A stretch of DNA of 64,000 nt from Paraburkholderia sp. FT54 (GTDB lineage: Bacteria; Pseudomonadota; Gammaproteobacteria; Burkholderiales; Burkholderiaceae). The position numbers and the translations under genes are program-made. How positions within the stretch are numbered: position 1 is the first letter of the stretch; every line of letters begins with the position of its first letter. The notes below the pieces were generated by a model. The model ran no database searches. It was not told the origin of the DNA and was given only the letters and a program-made list of their open reading frames with translations. Positions 35,751 to 45,021 of the stretch are shown here, in pieces. The stretch is from positions 372,001 to 436,000 of the forward strand of contig NZ_CP134197.1 in assembly GCF_031585635.1 (NCBI RefSeq), written 5' to 3'.

Positions 35751-37991
35751 TCAAAAATCCGCATGCAGGGTGACGTATGCGCTCAAAGGCTCGCCGACAT
35801 AAGCGCCCGCCATGTTCGCGGCGACGAAGTAGCGCCGGTTGGTCAGATTGTGGACGTTGAGGTCCACGCCCCAGTGATGCGCCCGATAACCGAACGCCGC
35901 ATTCGCGATCACGTAGGCGGGCACGGAGTTGATATTCGTGATGTCGCTGTAGACGCGGCTCATGTAATTGACGCCGGCTCCGACATGAAAGCCGGGCACG
36001 CCGTAAATCGAGAAGTCGTAGGTGGTCCACAGGTTCGCCATGTACGCGGGCACGTCCTGCGGATTGTTGCCGACGGCCGATACGCCTTGCGGATTGCTCG
36101 TGACATAGGCATGTTGCGCGGTGAAATTCGCAATCAGGTGCCACTGTCGCGTGATGCTCGCATCGAGCGACGCTTCGGCGCCGCGCGTTTTCTGGCTGTC
36201 GAACACGACTGTTTCGACGCCGTTGAGCGTCAGCGGCGAAGCCACGTTGCTACGCGACACATCGAAGAGCGCGGTATTCAGCACATAGCGGTCATCGAGA
36301 AACGAGAACTTGACGCCTGCTTCGTATTGCAGCGCCGTTTCCGGCTCGCCGATGCCCGACTGCGTGTCCTCCGAGTTGAAATTCGTCAGGTAGCTACGCG
36401 AGATGCCGAAATACGGCGACATCCATGGCGTGAGCTTGTACAGCGCGCCGATGTTCCAGCTCACGGGCGCGTCGTTGCGCGTGTAGGTGTGGCCCGCGAG
36501 TACCGGCTCGCCTTCGTTGTCGACGCGGCCGGGCACCGTGATGTTCGGCGTGAGCGACGTGTCCCACCAGTCCTTGCGTACACCCGCGCGAAGCTTCAGC
36601 TGGTCGGTCACGTCCACCTGGTCAGTGGCGTACAGGCTGTAGAAATTCCCGACCAGGTGATCGTTGTCGCACGAGTGCGTCGCATTGCACTGAAACGTGA
36701 GACTCGCGATCGACGTCTCGGGCGGCACCGGGGCGAACACGTCCGGAATGTTCGGCAGGTCCGCCGTCGCGCGATCGGTATTGATCGCCTGATGCATGTA
36801 CTCGAAGCCAGTCAGCAGCGTGTGGCCGACGCTGCCCGTCTTGAACTTCCATACGGGCTCGAGCTGATAGTCGAGCGTGTTATCCGAATCGTCTTGCTGA
36901 CGCAACTGCCGGTGAACGACCTCGTCGCCGACGACTTGTGTGCTCGAGCTGTCGCCGTTGCCGTCGAACTCGAGGCTGCGATGCAGGAACGACAGGCGGT
37001 TGTTGATCGTCAGAAAGTCGCTGACCCGCCACGCGTCAGTCAGCGTCGGGCGCACGTAGTTCGAGCGCGCGAACGCGAACGGCGTCGAATATTTTGCGTC
37101 GATCGGCACGCTATGGATCGGCGTGCCGTTGAGATAGATCAAGCCGTACGAATCGGGCGTGGAGCGCGTGTCCTGCGCCTCGATCGAGAAGTCGAACTTG
37201 TGGTCGCCGAGCTTCCATTGAAATGCCGTCCGGATCTCCTTGTTCCAATACGCGAGATCCCGGAAGCCGTCCGAGGTCGCGCCGGTCGCGTCGACGCGAT
37301 AGTTGAGACCGGGGACGCCCGTCGGCCCGGTGACGTACGCGCTGCCGGTCACCGTGCCAAACGAGGCGGCCTGCACATCTGCGCCGTAATGAAACTGGGG
37401 GGACGGCGTGTAGTGGACGATGTTGATCGTGCCACCGGGCGGCCCGCTGCCGAACAGCGCCGAACCCGGCCCTTCAAGAATCTCGACGCGCTCGACGCCG
37501 TTCAGCGAATGGACGACGCCATTCACCTGGTCGCCGTCGGAGAACCCGTCTGTGTAGACCTGCGCCTGCAGGCCACGAATCATGAAGTGATCGAAGAAGC
37601 CCTTGGCGTCCGTGCCGCCGACGCTCACGCCGCTCGCGTTGCTGACGGCCTGCTGCAGCTTCGTCGCGCCCTGCTCGGTGAGCAGCCCGCGTGGAATTTC
37701 CTGCACGCTCATCGGCAGATCGCCGAGCGCGGTGCCCGTCTTGCTGACGCCCGTGACCTGGTACGGGTCGTTGACGTTATGGTCGCGCGCGACCGCGGCC
37801 GTCGCAGCGTTGACGGACACCTCGCCGAGCGTGCCCGCAGGTTGCGTCTGTGGGGTTGGGGTCTGTTGTGCTTGCTGAGGCTGCTCCTGTTGAGCTTGTT
37901 GAGCCTTCGCAGCATGGGCGAATGACAGAGCGGCAAATAGCGCCGATACGGCAATCGCGGTTCGGGACGTGGGTACGTTCGTTGCTTTCAC
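35751..37991 (-). CDS. TonB-dependent siderophore receptor
   Basis: 746 residues with a signal peptide, a Gln/Pro-rich stretch of about 25 residues, and a plug domain (LGDLPMSVQEIPRGLLTEQ, FMIRGLQAQVYTDG, and the VERVEILEGPGSALFGSGPPGGTINI motif, shown in parts). The beta-barrel ends in YVTLHADF with the terminal phenylalanine. The closest known type is ferric siderophore receptors with the FhuA/FoxA plug signature. The substrate cannot be named. The gene leads its own exbB-exbD-tonB set. Confidence 0.88.
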   Translation of the reverse strand: MKATNVPTSRTAIAVSALFAALSFAHAAKAQQAQQEQPQQAQQTPTPQTQPAGTLGEVSVNAATAAVARDHNVNDPYQVTGVSKTGTALGDLPMSVQEIPRGLLTEQGATKLQQAVSNASGVSVGGTDAKGFFDHFMIRGLQAQVYTDGFSDGDQVNGVVHSLNGVERVEILEGPGSALFGSGPPGGTINIVHYTPSPQFHYGADVQAASFGTVTGSAYVTGPTGVPGLNYRVDATGATSDGFRDLAYWNKEIRTAFQWKLGDHKFDFSIEAQDTRSTPDSYGLIYLNGTPIHSVPIDAKYSTPFAFARSNYVRPTLTDAWRVSDFLTINNRLSFLHRSLEFDGNGDSSSTQVVGDEVVHRQLRQQDDSDNTLDYQLEPVWKFKTGSVGHTLLTGFEYMHQAINTDRATADLPNIPDVFAPVPPETSIASLTFQCNATHSCDNDHLVGNFYSLYATDQVDVTDQLKLRAGVRKDWWDTSLTPNITVPGRVDNEGEPVLAGHTYTRNDAPVSWNIGALYKLTPWMSPYFGISRSYLTNFNSEDTQSGIGEPETALQYEAGVKFSFLDDRYVLNTALFDVSRSNVASPLTLNGVETVVFDSQKTRGAEASLDASITRQWHLIANFTAQHAYVTSNPQGVSAVGNNPQDVPAYMANLWTTYDFSIYGVPGFHVGAGVNYMSRVYSDITNINSVPAYVIANAAFGYRAHHWGVDLNVHNLTNRRYFVAANMAGAYVGEPLSAYVTLHADF

Positions 37992-38030
37992 GCAGTACTG
38001 GCTATTGTAGTAGACGGTAGTGAAAAGGTC

Positions 38031-38064
38031 GGCGGGCGGCCGTCCGTAGGTACGGCGACCCGCC
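38031..38064 (-). terminator. Possible terminator hairpin
   Basis: GGCGGG (38031-38036) pairs with CCCGCC (38059-38064). On the minus strand the stem is followed by CGACCTTTTC. It lies between the phosphoesterase stop (38146) and the receptor start (37991), so it could end phosphoesterase transcription. The stem is short and the T-run is only four bases. Confidence 0.35.
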
Positions 38065-38145
38065 GTGACTGGCTACTTCGGATCTCGCGCATCGGGCAAT
38101 GCAAGCCCGCCCGATGCGCTCGAACCTGACAATGCGACGATCTGC

Positions 38146-41034
38146 TTAGTCGTCGTCGTCGAGAGCCGCGACCGTTTTCGTGCCGTCAGCCGTGACCTTC
38201 GAGTAGATCGAGTGCGGGACGGGATACGGCTTGTCGCCCATCACGCCCTTCCATTGAACACGGTTGAACAGATCCGGCGGAACACGATCTTCCTTGGAGA
38301 AGTCGAAGTCCTTCGTCGCGTTCGCCCAGTACGTCGCGTCATGCAGCGGATGGATGTCTTCACCCTGGGCAAACTGGTTGCCGTCGGTGCCGCTCGCCAC
38401 GTTGCCCACGTTCGTGCCCTTCAGGATCGTCGAAGCAGCGGCCGTGTAAGTCCACGAACCGTCCGACTTCGTGTCGAACAGGTCGGTCATCGGCTTGGCG
38501 TAGGCCGTGTTCAGATCTATGTGCTGGGTACCGAGCACGTCTTCCATGGTACGGAGCGCGTTGACCTGGCTGTAGGCGGTGCTGACGACGGCGTGCTTCT
38601 TCACGTACGCGCCGACGACGTAAGCGGGCGCGCGGTGCGAGTCAACGTGATCGGAACCGGCTTGCGAGTCATCCTCGACCACCACGATCAGCGTGTCCTG
38701 CGCATAGGGGCTGTGCGCGACCGTCTCGACCAGCTTGCCAACCGCGAAGTCGTTATCGGCTTCTTGCTGCTCAACCGAACCCATCTGGCCGACGTTCTGC
38801 GCAAAGCTGCCGGTATGGTCGGAGCCCATGCGGACGAATTCAAACGCCGGGAGCTGGCGATCCGCGACGTACTGCTGGAACTCGCGGTTCCATTCGAGTT
38901 CGCGGAAGGTGTCCGGATACGCCTGGTCGAAGCCGCGGTAGTACTGGTCCGTCAGGTTCACGAGGGACGCCTTGAGCGGGTGAGCCTGGACGTTGTTGGT
39001 ACCGGCCGGGTTGAGCAGCGGGTTGGCGATCGTGCCGATCGTGCCGACGTTGTTGACCATGCCACCGTAGTTGCGGACCGAACCGCCGGCTTGCAGAACT
39101 GCGTCGTAGATGCTCGCCTTCTGATAGCCGAACGGCGCATCCGGCACCGTCACGTCGGCGATGCCGGGCAGCGCGTTGGCCGCGCCACCCGGCAGCGACG
39201 ACGTAGCGCTCGTGTAGCCGCCATTCGTGGCGAAGTCGCGCATGGCGGTGGTCGCGAGGCCAATCGGCACACCGCGGTTATCGCCTTCGGATTCATACGC
39301 CATGCCGCGGCTGACGCCAGCGTAGTTCTCCTGCTGCGAAACTTCCTCGGTCGGTGTGACGTGCGCATGCTGCACCCACGACCAGCCGTCCATCGAACCG
39401 TCGCCCGGATCGGTGAAGTTGTCGAGCGTGACGAAGTTGGTAGCGATGTTGTGGAAGTTCGGCGTGGTGGCGTTGCCGTACATCGTCAGCGTCGGATCGC
39501 CGTTCGAGCCGTTGCCGAGGTCGCCTAGGATCTGGTCGTACGTGCGGTTTTCCTTGACGACGTAGATCACGTGCCTGATGCGAGCGCGCAGGAAGTTCAT
39601 CGTCTCGCGATCGCTATCCGACTCCTTCTCCGAGTAGTGGTTATTTTCGTCCACCTGGGTGGTCAGCCGGGCAAGCACATCGCCCATCGGGACCGGGGCG
39701 CTGACGAGGCTGCTCTGTTCCAGACCGAACTGGTACTGTGCCTTGGTCCCCGCGGTGTAGAGCGGATTCGGGCCCGTGACCGACTTGCCGTTGATGATGT
39801 ACATCTGCGAGCCATCGGCGCTCAGCGTGATGTCCTTCGGCGCATAGGCGGTCGGAATCAGGCCGTTGACATGGTAGCCGTTCTCGCCAGTGAGCGAGAT
39901 CACCGCGATCGAGTTGTCGCCGTTGTTGACCGCATACAGGGTCCTGCCGTCCTTCGAAACGGTCACATTGACCGTATCGCGGCCGCTGTACTTCTTGTTG
40001 TTGCCGCTGCCCTGGTCGTTGCCGTCGCCGGACTGGCTGGCGATGTCGATTGTCTTCTCAACGTGGTGGCTGACAGTATCGATGACGGCGATCTGGTCGG
40101 CGTTCGACACCGCGACGTAGAGCTTGGACTGGTCCGGCGAGAGCGTCATGCCGTACGCATTGCCCTTCACCGGGATGCGCGTGATGAATTGCGGCGCAGC
40201 CGGGTTCGCCAGATTCAGCACCACGACTTCACGATCACGTACCGACGAGATGAACGCGGTGCCGTCGGCCTTCAGCGAAACCGCCCACGGGTATTCGCCG
40301 CCGGCGACACCCTGCTGGCCCGACGTGTTGAAAGGACGCAGGTCATATTCCGCCACGAGCGTTTTCGAGCCCGTGTCGATGATCGAGATCGAATCGTTGT
40401 AGTTGTTGGCAACGACCAGGGTCCGGCCATCAGCAGACACAGCCAGACCGCCAGCGTTCGGCTTCACACCCGAGCCGATACCCTTGGTGTGGTTTAGCGC
40501 GATGGCCGTGGTCTGGGCCCATTGGGTCGACGGGGCAGCCGACGCGCGGTTGTACACATAGACCGTGTCGTCAGCGCCCCCGGTGCCGTACAGGGTCTGG
40601 TTGCCATTCCAGGCGAGACCGTCGAACGCGTTGTTCTGGTGAATGGCTTGCACCAGCCTCGGGCTCGCCTTGTTCGCGCCCGACACGTCGTAGATGAAGA
40701 TGTACTGGGTCGAATCTGCGTTGTCCAGCGTGCTGTTGTTGGCGCCCGTGTAGACGGTGTTGTAGCCAGCAGTGATCACGGCCAGCGTGTTGCCGTCCGG
40801 GCTCAGTTGCGACTTGATGGCACCGCTGACCACCTGGGTCGACTTGGCCGGAAGCTGCGGATTCAGCAACTGCTGGACGGCGCCCGGAATGGCTCTGGGG
40901 GAGATGAACTGGCCGGTCGGCAACAGTTCCATGTTGCCTTGAGGTGCTGCGCCTGCTTCAAGGGTTGGGAAAAGTACTGCACCAGTCAGTAATACTAATG
41001 TAATACCAGACTGCATCCACCTGCTTTTTTTCAT
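38146..41034 (-). CDS. Secreted phosphoesterase with N-terminal beta-propeller
   Basis: 962 residues with a signal peptide (GITLVLLTGAVLFP). Residues about 60-480 form a YncE/WD-like propeller (repeats such as GGLAVSADGRTLVVANNYNDSI, GMTLSPDQSKLYVAVSN and DITLSADGSQMYIINGKS). The C-terminal half is a phosphoesterase domain with HVIYVVKENRTYDQILGDLG and the metal-binding EDDSQAGSDHVDSHRAPAYV. These families hydrolyse phosphomonoesters or phospholipids outside the cytoplasm. It stands alone, with GGAG before the ATG. Confidence 0.85.
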   Translation of the reverse strand: MKKSRWMQSGITLVLLTGAVLFPTLEAGAAPQGNMELLPTGQFISPRAIPGAVQQLLNPQLPAKSTQVVSGAIKSQLSPDGNTLAVITAGYNTVYTGANNSTLDNADSTQYIFIYDVSGANKASPRLVQAIHQNNAFDGLAWNGNQTLYGTGGADDTVYVYNRASAAPSTQWAQTTAIALNHTKGIGSGVKPNAGGLAVSADGRTLVVANNYNDSISIIDTGSKTLVAEYDLRPFNTSGQQGVAGGEYPWAVSLKADGTAFISSVRDREVVVLNLANPAAPQFITRIPVKGNAYGMTLSPDQSKLYVAVSNADQIAVIDTVSHHVEKTIDIASQSGDGNDQGSGNNKKYSGRDTVNVTVSKDGRTLYAVNNGDNSIAVISLTGENGYHVNGLIPTAYAPKDITLSADGSQMYIINGKSVTGPNPLYTAGTKAQYQFGLEQSSLVSAPVPMGDVLARLTTQVDENNHYSEKESDSDRETMNFLRARIRHVIYVVKENRTYDQILGDLGNGSNGDPTLTMYGNATTPNFHNIATNFVTLDNFTDPGDGSMDGWSWVQHAHVTPTEEVSQQENYAGVSRGMAYESEGDNRGVPIGLATTAMRDFATNGGYTSATSSLPGGAANALPGIADVTVPDAPFGYQKASIYDAVLQAGGSVRNYGGMVNNVGTIGTIANPLLNPAGTNNVQAHPLKASLVNLTDQYYRGFDQAYPDTFRELEWNREFQQYVADRQLPAFEFVRMGSDHTGSFAQNVGQMGSVEQQEADNDFAVGKLVETVAHSPYAQDTLIVVVEDDSQAGSDHVDSHRAPAYVVGAYVKKHAVVSTAYSQVNALRTMEDVLGTQHIDLNTAYAKPMTDLFDTKSDGSWTYTAAASTILKGTNVGNVASGTDGNQFAQGEDIHPLHDATYWANATKDFDFSKEDRVPPDLFNRVQWKGVMGDKPYPVPHSIYSKVTADGTKTVAALDDDD

Positions 41035-41592
41035 TTTATATCTCCAGAAGACAAACAGAATTGAAATCTCTGCTCCTGAACTGAACTTCTCAGATCTGTC
41101 CTGTTACCCTGATTGAGTGTTCCTGTCCCTCAGCCAGTAAAATTTAACGTTTGCGCATGTCAGAAACGTGAATTAAGCGCGGGAAAAAATGCGGATTGAC
41201 TGGTTGTGCATGCAACTTATTATTCAAATCCTCAGGAATTTCACTCTTTAAAAAAATAAAAAAATAAAGAATAAAAAATGCTCTCGATGGCTCTGTCGAG
41301 TTGATGCGTGGGCGCCGAGTTTGCGCAGGCTGTTCCATTTGACGGTGCTGACAACGGTCCTGCCCGCCGTATCAAGTGACTCGATCATCGCGCGCTGTCC
41401 ACGCGCTTCGGCGATCACGCGCACGATGCGCGTGCGGTAGCGCAACAACGCACCGATCGGTGGGCATAGCCCGTTGCGGCTGCTCCGCGATCGTTTCATT
41501 TCCGTACGGCTATCCGTTACGGAGATACTCTTCAGCTGCGAACAACTTACGGCAACGGCCCCCGTATTTTTTACCATGATTCTAACGAGGGC
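41035..41592. other. Intergenic stretch with a weak minus-strand frame
   Basis: The region holds the phosphoesterase promoter (minus strand) and A/T-rich DNA. A minus-strand frame at 41248-41685 contains the coding-like stretch CPPIGALLRYRTRIVRVIAE, but its end is low-complexity Phe-rich and no family was recognised. It may be a gene remnant. Confidence 0.35.
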
Positions 41593-42066
41593 ATGCTTCA
41601 GCTGTATCCGCAGCTTCCTGAGGGACGGGTCATTCCCGGCGGCAGAGCGGCATCGTTCATCATCACCGGGCCTCACGGAAAACAAGGAGATGAAGTCCTC
41701 GCGGGAGACACGGTCAGTTTAAAGATTGTAGAGGCAGGTGGATATCTCAAAATGGAGGACTATGTTCACAACCGCCAAACCTTTTACGGCTTGACGTACA
41801 GGTCCCCAGAGATGTCTCCCGAGGGTGATTGGACGCTTCGAATCCGGGGCAGCGCACAATCCTTTGAGGGGGCCGAAATGGTAACGAAGCAAAGGCCGCT
41901 TGTGTCTGGGGATATCGTCCTAATTTCGCGTTTTGATAAAAAGCTGAATAAATATGTGACCATGAGCCTCTCAGGAGCTTCAGGTGTAATCGCCATGAAG
42001 AGCGACACCGATCATTTATTCAAGCAGCCTGACTGGAGCGAATATTTCTTTGTCAAACATTGTTAG
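41593..42066 (+). CDS. Hypothetical protein, predicted beta-rich
   Basis: 157 residues without signal peptide or membrane segment. Alternating hydrophobic residues and glycine turns (VSLKIVEAGGYLKMEDYV, DWTLRIRGSAQSFEG and GDIVLISRFDKKLNKYV) suggest a beta-trefoil or jelly-roll-like fold. Codon use is less GC-biased than in the neighbouring phosphoesterase, which suggests transfer. The role is unknown. Confidence 0.5.
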   Translation: MLQLYPQLPEGRVIPGGRAASFIITGPHGKQGDEVLAGDTVSLKIVEAGGYLKMEDYVHNRQTFYGLTYRSPEMSPEGDWTLRIRGSAQSFEGAEMVTKQRPLVSGDIVLISRFDKKLNKYVTMSLSGASGVIAMKSDTDHLFKQPDWSEYFFVKHC

Positions 42067-42559
42067 GTGTCCAGGTTATGCGAAGCGCCGTGTTCAAACG
42101 GGGTCATTTTTCGCAGGGGGCGGGGTCCACGTGACCTGCCCATCCCGCCGTGCCATTCATAACGAGGAAATCCGGGGTTCTCAAGATAAATTAATCGCTG
42201 TGGTGGGTGAAGTGGTTTGGCGGCGCCACAATTCTCGCTTTATTTTCCAGTCGCTTGCGTCGATTGGATAGACCCGCCTGCGATAACCGGCCGCTCGATG
42301 GCTCCATCCGTTCGCTTCGCGTCGCCTGGTTTTCCGACGAAATTAACGACCCGGATCATCCCAATGGTCGGCGGATTAAAGGATGCTAAAAGCATTAAGG
42401 TGTGGGACCGATTTTTTCAAGCCCACGTTGCAACAATGCGTTTCCAATTTTGTGTTGTCACTGCCGAAACGCAGAGTGGGGTAAGCGCAATTCTGGCACT
42501 TAACGCACAGAAAATGGCGGAAACCGCCGAGGCCGCAAGCTTGCTTATGGCTACTCGTT
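42067..42559. other. Intergenic stretch, nothing recognised
   Basis: Short overlapping frames (for example 42217-42597 plus) lack ribosome binding sites and family signatures. I see no RNA gene or clear terminator. Confidence 0.35.
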
Positions 42560-42991
42560 CTACGCAGCAGACGTCACTTGTGGGAGCAGAAAGCTGAGGT
42601 CGCTGGGTCTCCCCGTGATGTCATATGTGCTGTAGGCCAGCCGGGTTGTGCCATCGTCCGAATAGTCGCCAGTGTCTGCAATGATAAGAGTGACGATTGT
42701 CTGGCCCGGCTTCCCGCCATCGGAAGGCAGGCGGAGGCAAATCCGCGCGTAGAGATCGGGACAATCGCAGGCTCGGTCCAGCACTTGCTCACATACGGGC
42801 AAAAGCGTTAGACCGTGGAGCGTGACCGCAAAGCCGGGCCGGTCGCTCAACGCCTTGTATGTGATGCCTTTAAGTGCGAGTCCCGGCTCCTCGTTGGGGG
42901 TCTCAAGCGCGAGTGCAAGAGCCCGCACGGCTGAGTCAAGCTTCGTTGCGCGGTCCAGCAGATATGCAACTTCGTCGGTGCGGTGGGCCAT
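42560..42991 (-). CDS. Hypothetical protein
   Basis: 143 residues from the ATG at 42991. It is acidic, with a cysteine pair in ACDCPDLYAR and a C-terminal half of short strands (TIVTLIIADTGDY and LAYSTYDI). No family was recognised. The TTGATACAGGTCAA box lies about 175 bases upstream, so it may belong to the same regulator's target set as the 7-22 kb genes. Confidence 0.5.
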   Translation of the reverse strand: MAHRTDEVAYLLDRATKLDSAVRALALALETPNEEPGLALKGITYKALSDRPGFAVTLHGLTLLPVCEQVLDRACDCPDLYARICLRLPSDGGKPGQTIVTLIIADTGDYSDDGTTRLAYSTYDITGRPSDLSFLLPQVTSAA

Positions 42992-43166
42992 GAAGAGCTC
43001 CGTCTGAGTCGGCGGCTTTTGCGAAGGCGCGTGTGGACAGTGAATCCCGTTAGGGGCCGGTGCCATACGCCGAAAAAACCAAAAGAGGACGGTCGGCGAG
43101 TAAGCCAAGGGCAAGCATCTTTTTACGTCTACTGGTCCCAGCTTAGACGTCGTGTGGAAAGGAGGA

Positions 43167-43180
43167 TTGATACAGGTCAA
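43167..43180. promoter_or_regulatory. FNR/ANR-type box
   Basis: TTGATACAGGTCAA, a full match, 176 bases upstream of the minus-strand gene at 42991. A weak plus frame (43152-43451) overlaps it. Confidence 0.55.
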
Positions 43181-44313
43181 TGTTCCGAAAGTCGGCACAG
43201 TCCTAACAAGTTCGTCAGACTGGCAGTCGGGCGCGGCGCCTGCGGCAGAACCAGTTCGGGAATGGCGCTTTCCAAGATATGCCGCAATCGCGTATTTCAC
43301 GGGTCTGCATGGTTCATGGTCATCTGTCGATAGCTGTCGCCGGGAGGCAGAAGTGCTCGTACGTAAAAATATCCGCGAGAGTGTCGAGCGAAGAGCTTCA
43401 CTGTCAAGCATCGGCGTCGGAACCGGGATCTTTCCCGGGTTTTTTACGTAGCTATTGAAACTATGTAAAAGTATCGCTGCAATTTACAAGAAGTAATCCT
43501 ATCCCCACAAAAAAATCGAAATAATCGATGTAACCGTGTACCGAAAAAATATTCGCATAATCCGGTCGCAAGATTACCGAAATTCCACCCGTTTGTGGTG
43601 TTGGACAGAATGGTCGGATCGCAGGGAGTCCGGCGTGATATTAATTGGACTCGAAATGGTACTGGACTACATCGCTTAATCCAACGACCGGCTGGACCAT
43701 CGCATAATTGGGCATTTGAAAGATGCCTTTGGGCATTTCCTAGCGGAATCCAGTGGTAAAACAGACTCGCGCGATAAATCATCCAGCCAACTGGGTGTAC
43801 GTTCACTCCAACAAGAGAAGCCGGGAGAAGATACTCGCGCCGCACGGATAGCCTCGTTCATCTCGTCCTTCTGACGTCAGAAATTACATTTCTCTGACAC
43901 GCGTCCAGCGCGGAGGAGTTTCGAGTGAGTCGATTTAATATATTTATATTAGTATTATGACCTTCGGAGAAATACAAAATAAGAAAACAGCACAGTAAAT
44001 TATATGCTGGCTGGAAATTTTTTTGATTAATTCTCGAAGCAAACTAACCTAGGTATCTCTGCGAGTAATATCCGCACGTTTTGTGAAGGCTGCCAACCTC
44101 TGGCAGGAGCGCTTTGGACTAAAGGAGTTGACATGTAGACCGACAACCAACACCGAGGACCCCCGTTGCCGCGGGGATATCCTCGGCAAGAAAACTGACG
44201 TTTGACGATTTGAGTTTGGTTTCCGTTGCGACCAAAGTCAAGGAAAACTTCGCGCGTCCGTTTTCTGAATTTTGAAACCGAGCATTGGCAGAAATGCTTG
44301 CCGCACGGAGCGC
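43181..44313. other. AT-rich left flank of the Tn7-like operon
   Basis: About 1.1 kb without a convincing gene. Base composition shifts to A/T-rich from about 43440. The left end of the Tn7-like transposon is expected here. I see short palindromes (TTCTGACGTCAGAA at 43869-43882, and CTGCCA-N5-TGGCAG near 44090) but could not identify the repeated TnsB sites or the exact terminus. Confidence 0.4.
44153..44186 (+). promoter_or_regulatory. Hairpin in the tnsA leader
   Basis: CCGAGGA (44153-44159) pairs with TCCTCGG (44180-44186), with an inner CCCCG/CGGGG pairing. It lies about 130 bases upstream of the tnsA start and lacks a T-run, so it is more likely a regulatory or end-proximal structure than a terminator. 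Confidence 0.4.
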
Positions 44314-45021
44314 ATGATGATCGATTTGTCTGATTATTCAGTAAGTGAATTTCGCCGCCGCATCTCTGTGACGCGGGCAATGCAGGCGAGAGCACGCCAC
44401 CAATCGAACTTGTGGGTATTCGACTCGCCCAAAATAGGTCGCCGCTTCACGGTCGCGGGAGACGTCGCGTTCATGCACATTGTTCTTCTTGAGGGGGACG
44501 TTGACGTAGTGGAGTACGAACCCGAGCCAAAGCCTGTAATGAGTATGTCAGGAGGAGAACCATACGAGACTACGCTAGACGCAATTGTGTCATTTCGAGG
44601 CGGCCGGGAAGAGTGGTGGGAGTTCAAACGTAAGTCGGATGCCAAGGCGTCACGGACCGGACGAAGCCGGAACCAACTGGATGCGCAGGCCGAAGCAGCG
44701 GCATCTGCGGGTAGATCGTATCGGACACTGACCGAAGAGGATTTGGAAGGCAAGGAGATTCTTTTTAACAACTGGCTGTCCCTCTGTGCGGCTATCACAA
44801 GATGCCGGGGAAGACCTCGGTTCCGAGAAGCCGAAATCCTGTGTAGAAGGATGTCGACCGGTCACAGCTTTCGGCTAGATGAACTCATGCAGCGCAATGA
44901 CGTAGACCCAGCGATTATGCTGGCGTCGATCGCCGAACTACTCCAGAAGGACGAACTGAGAACTGATCTCGCCGACTCATCGTTCTGTCGATCGTCGATT
45001 CTGAGTTGGAGGTCAACATGA
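44314..45021 (+). CDS. tnsA: Tn7-like transposase endonuclease subunit TnsA
   Basis: 235 residues from the ATG at 44314 with GGAG four bases upstream. The N-terminal nuclease domain shows SPKIGRRFTVAGDVAFMHIVL, a central aspartate in ETTLDAIVSF and the E-F-K of EEWWEFKRKSDA, the PD-(D/E)XK catalytic set. The C-terminal part is a winged-helix-like TnsC-contact domain. TnsA cuts the non-transferred strand so that the element moves by cut and paste. It overlaps the tnsB start by ATGA. Confidence 0.8.
   Translation: MMIDLSDYSVSEFRRRISVTRAMQARARHQSNLWVFDSPKIGRRFTVAGDVAFMHIVLLEGDVDVVEYEPEPKPVMSMSGGEPYETTLDAIVSFRGGREEWWEFKRKSDAKASRTGRSRNQLDAQAEAAASAGRSYRTLTEEDLEGKEILFNNWLSLCAAITRCRGRPRFREAEILCRRMSTGHSFRLDELMQRNDVDPAIMLASIAELLQKDELRTDLADSSFCRSSILSWRST

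Noticed and set aside
35763..37925. A 720-codon plus-strand open frame across the siderophore receptor gene
   Set aside because: It is antisense to a receptor with clear plug and barrel motifs, rich in Arg/Val/Asp as expected of a GC-rich shadow frame, and has no ribosome binding site.
38065..39528. A 487-codon plus-strand open frame under the phosphoesterase
   Set aside because: Shadow of a well-supported gene on the other strand; no family features.
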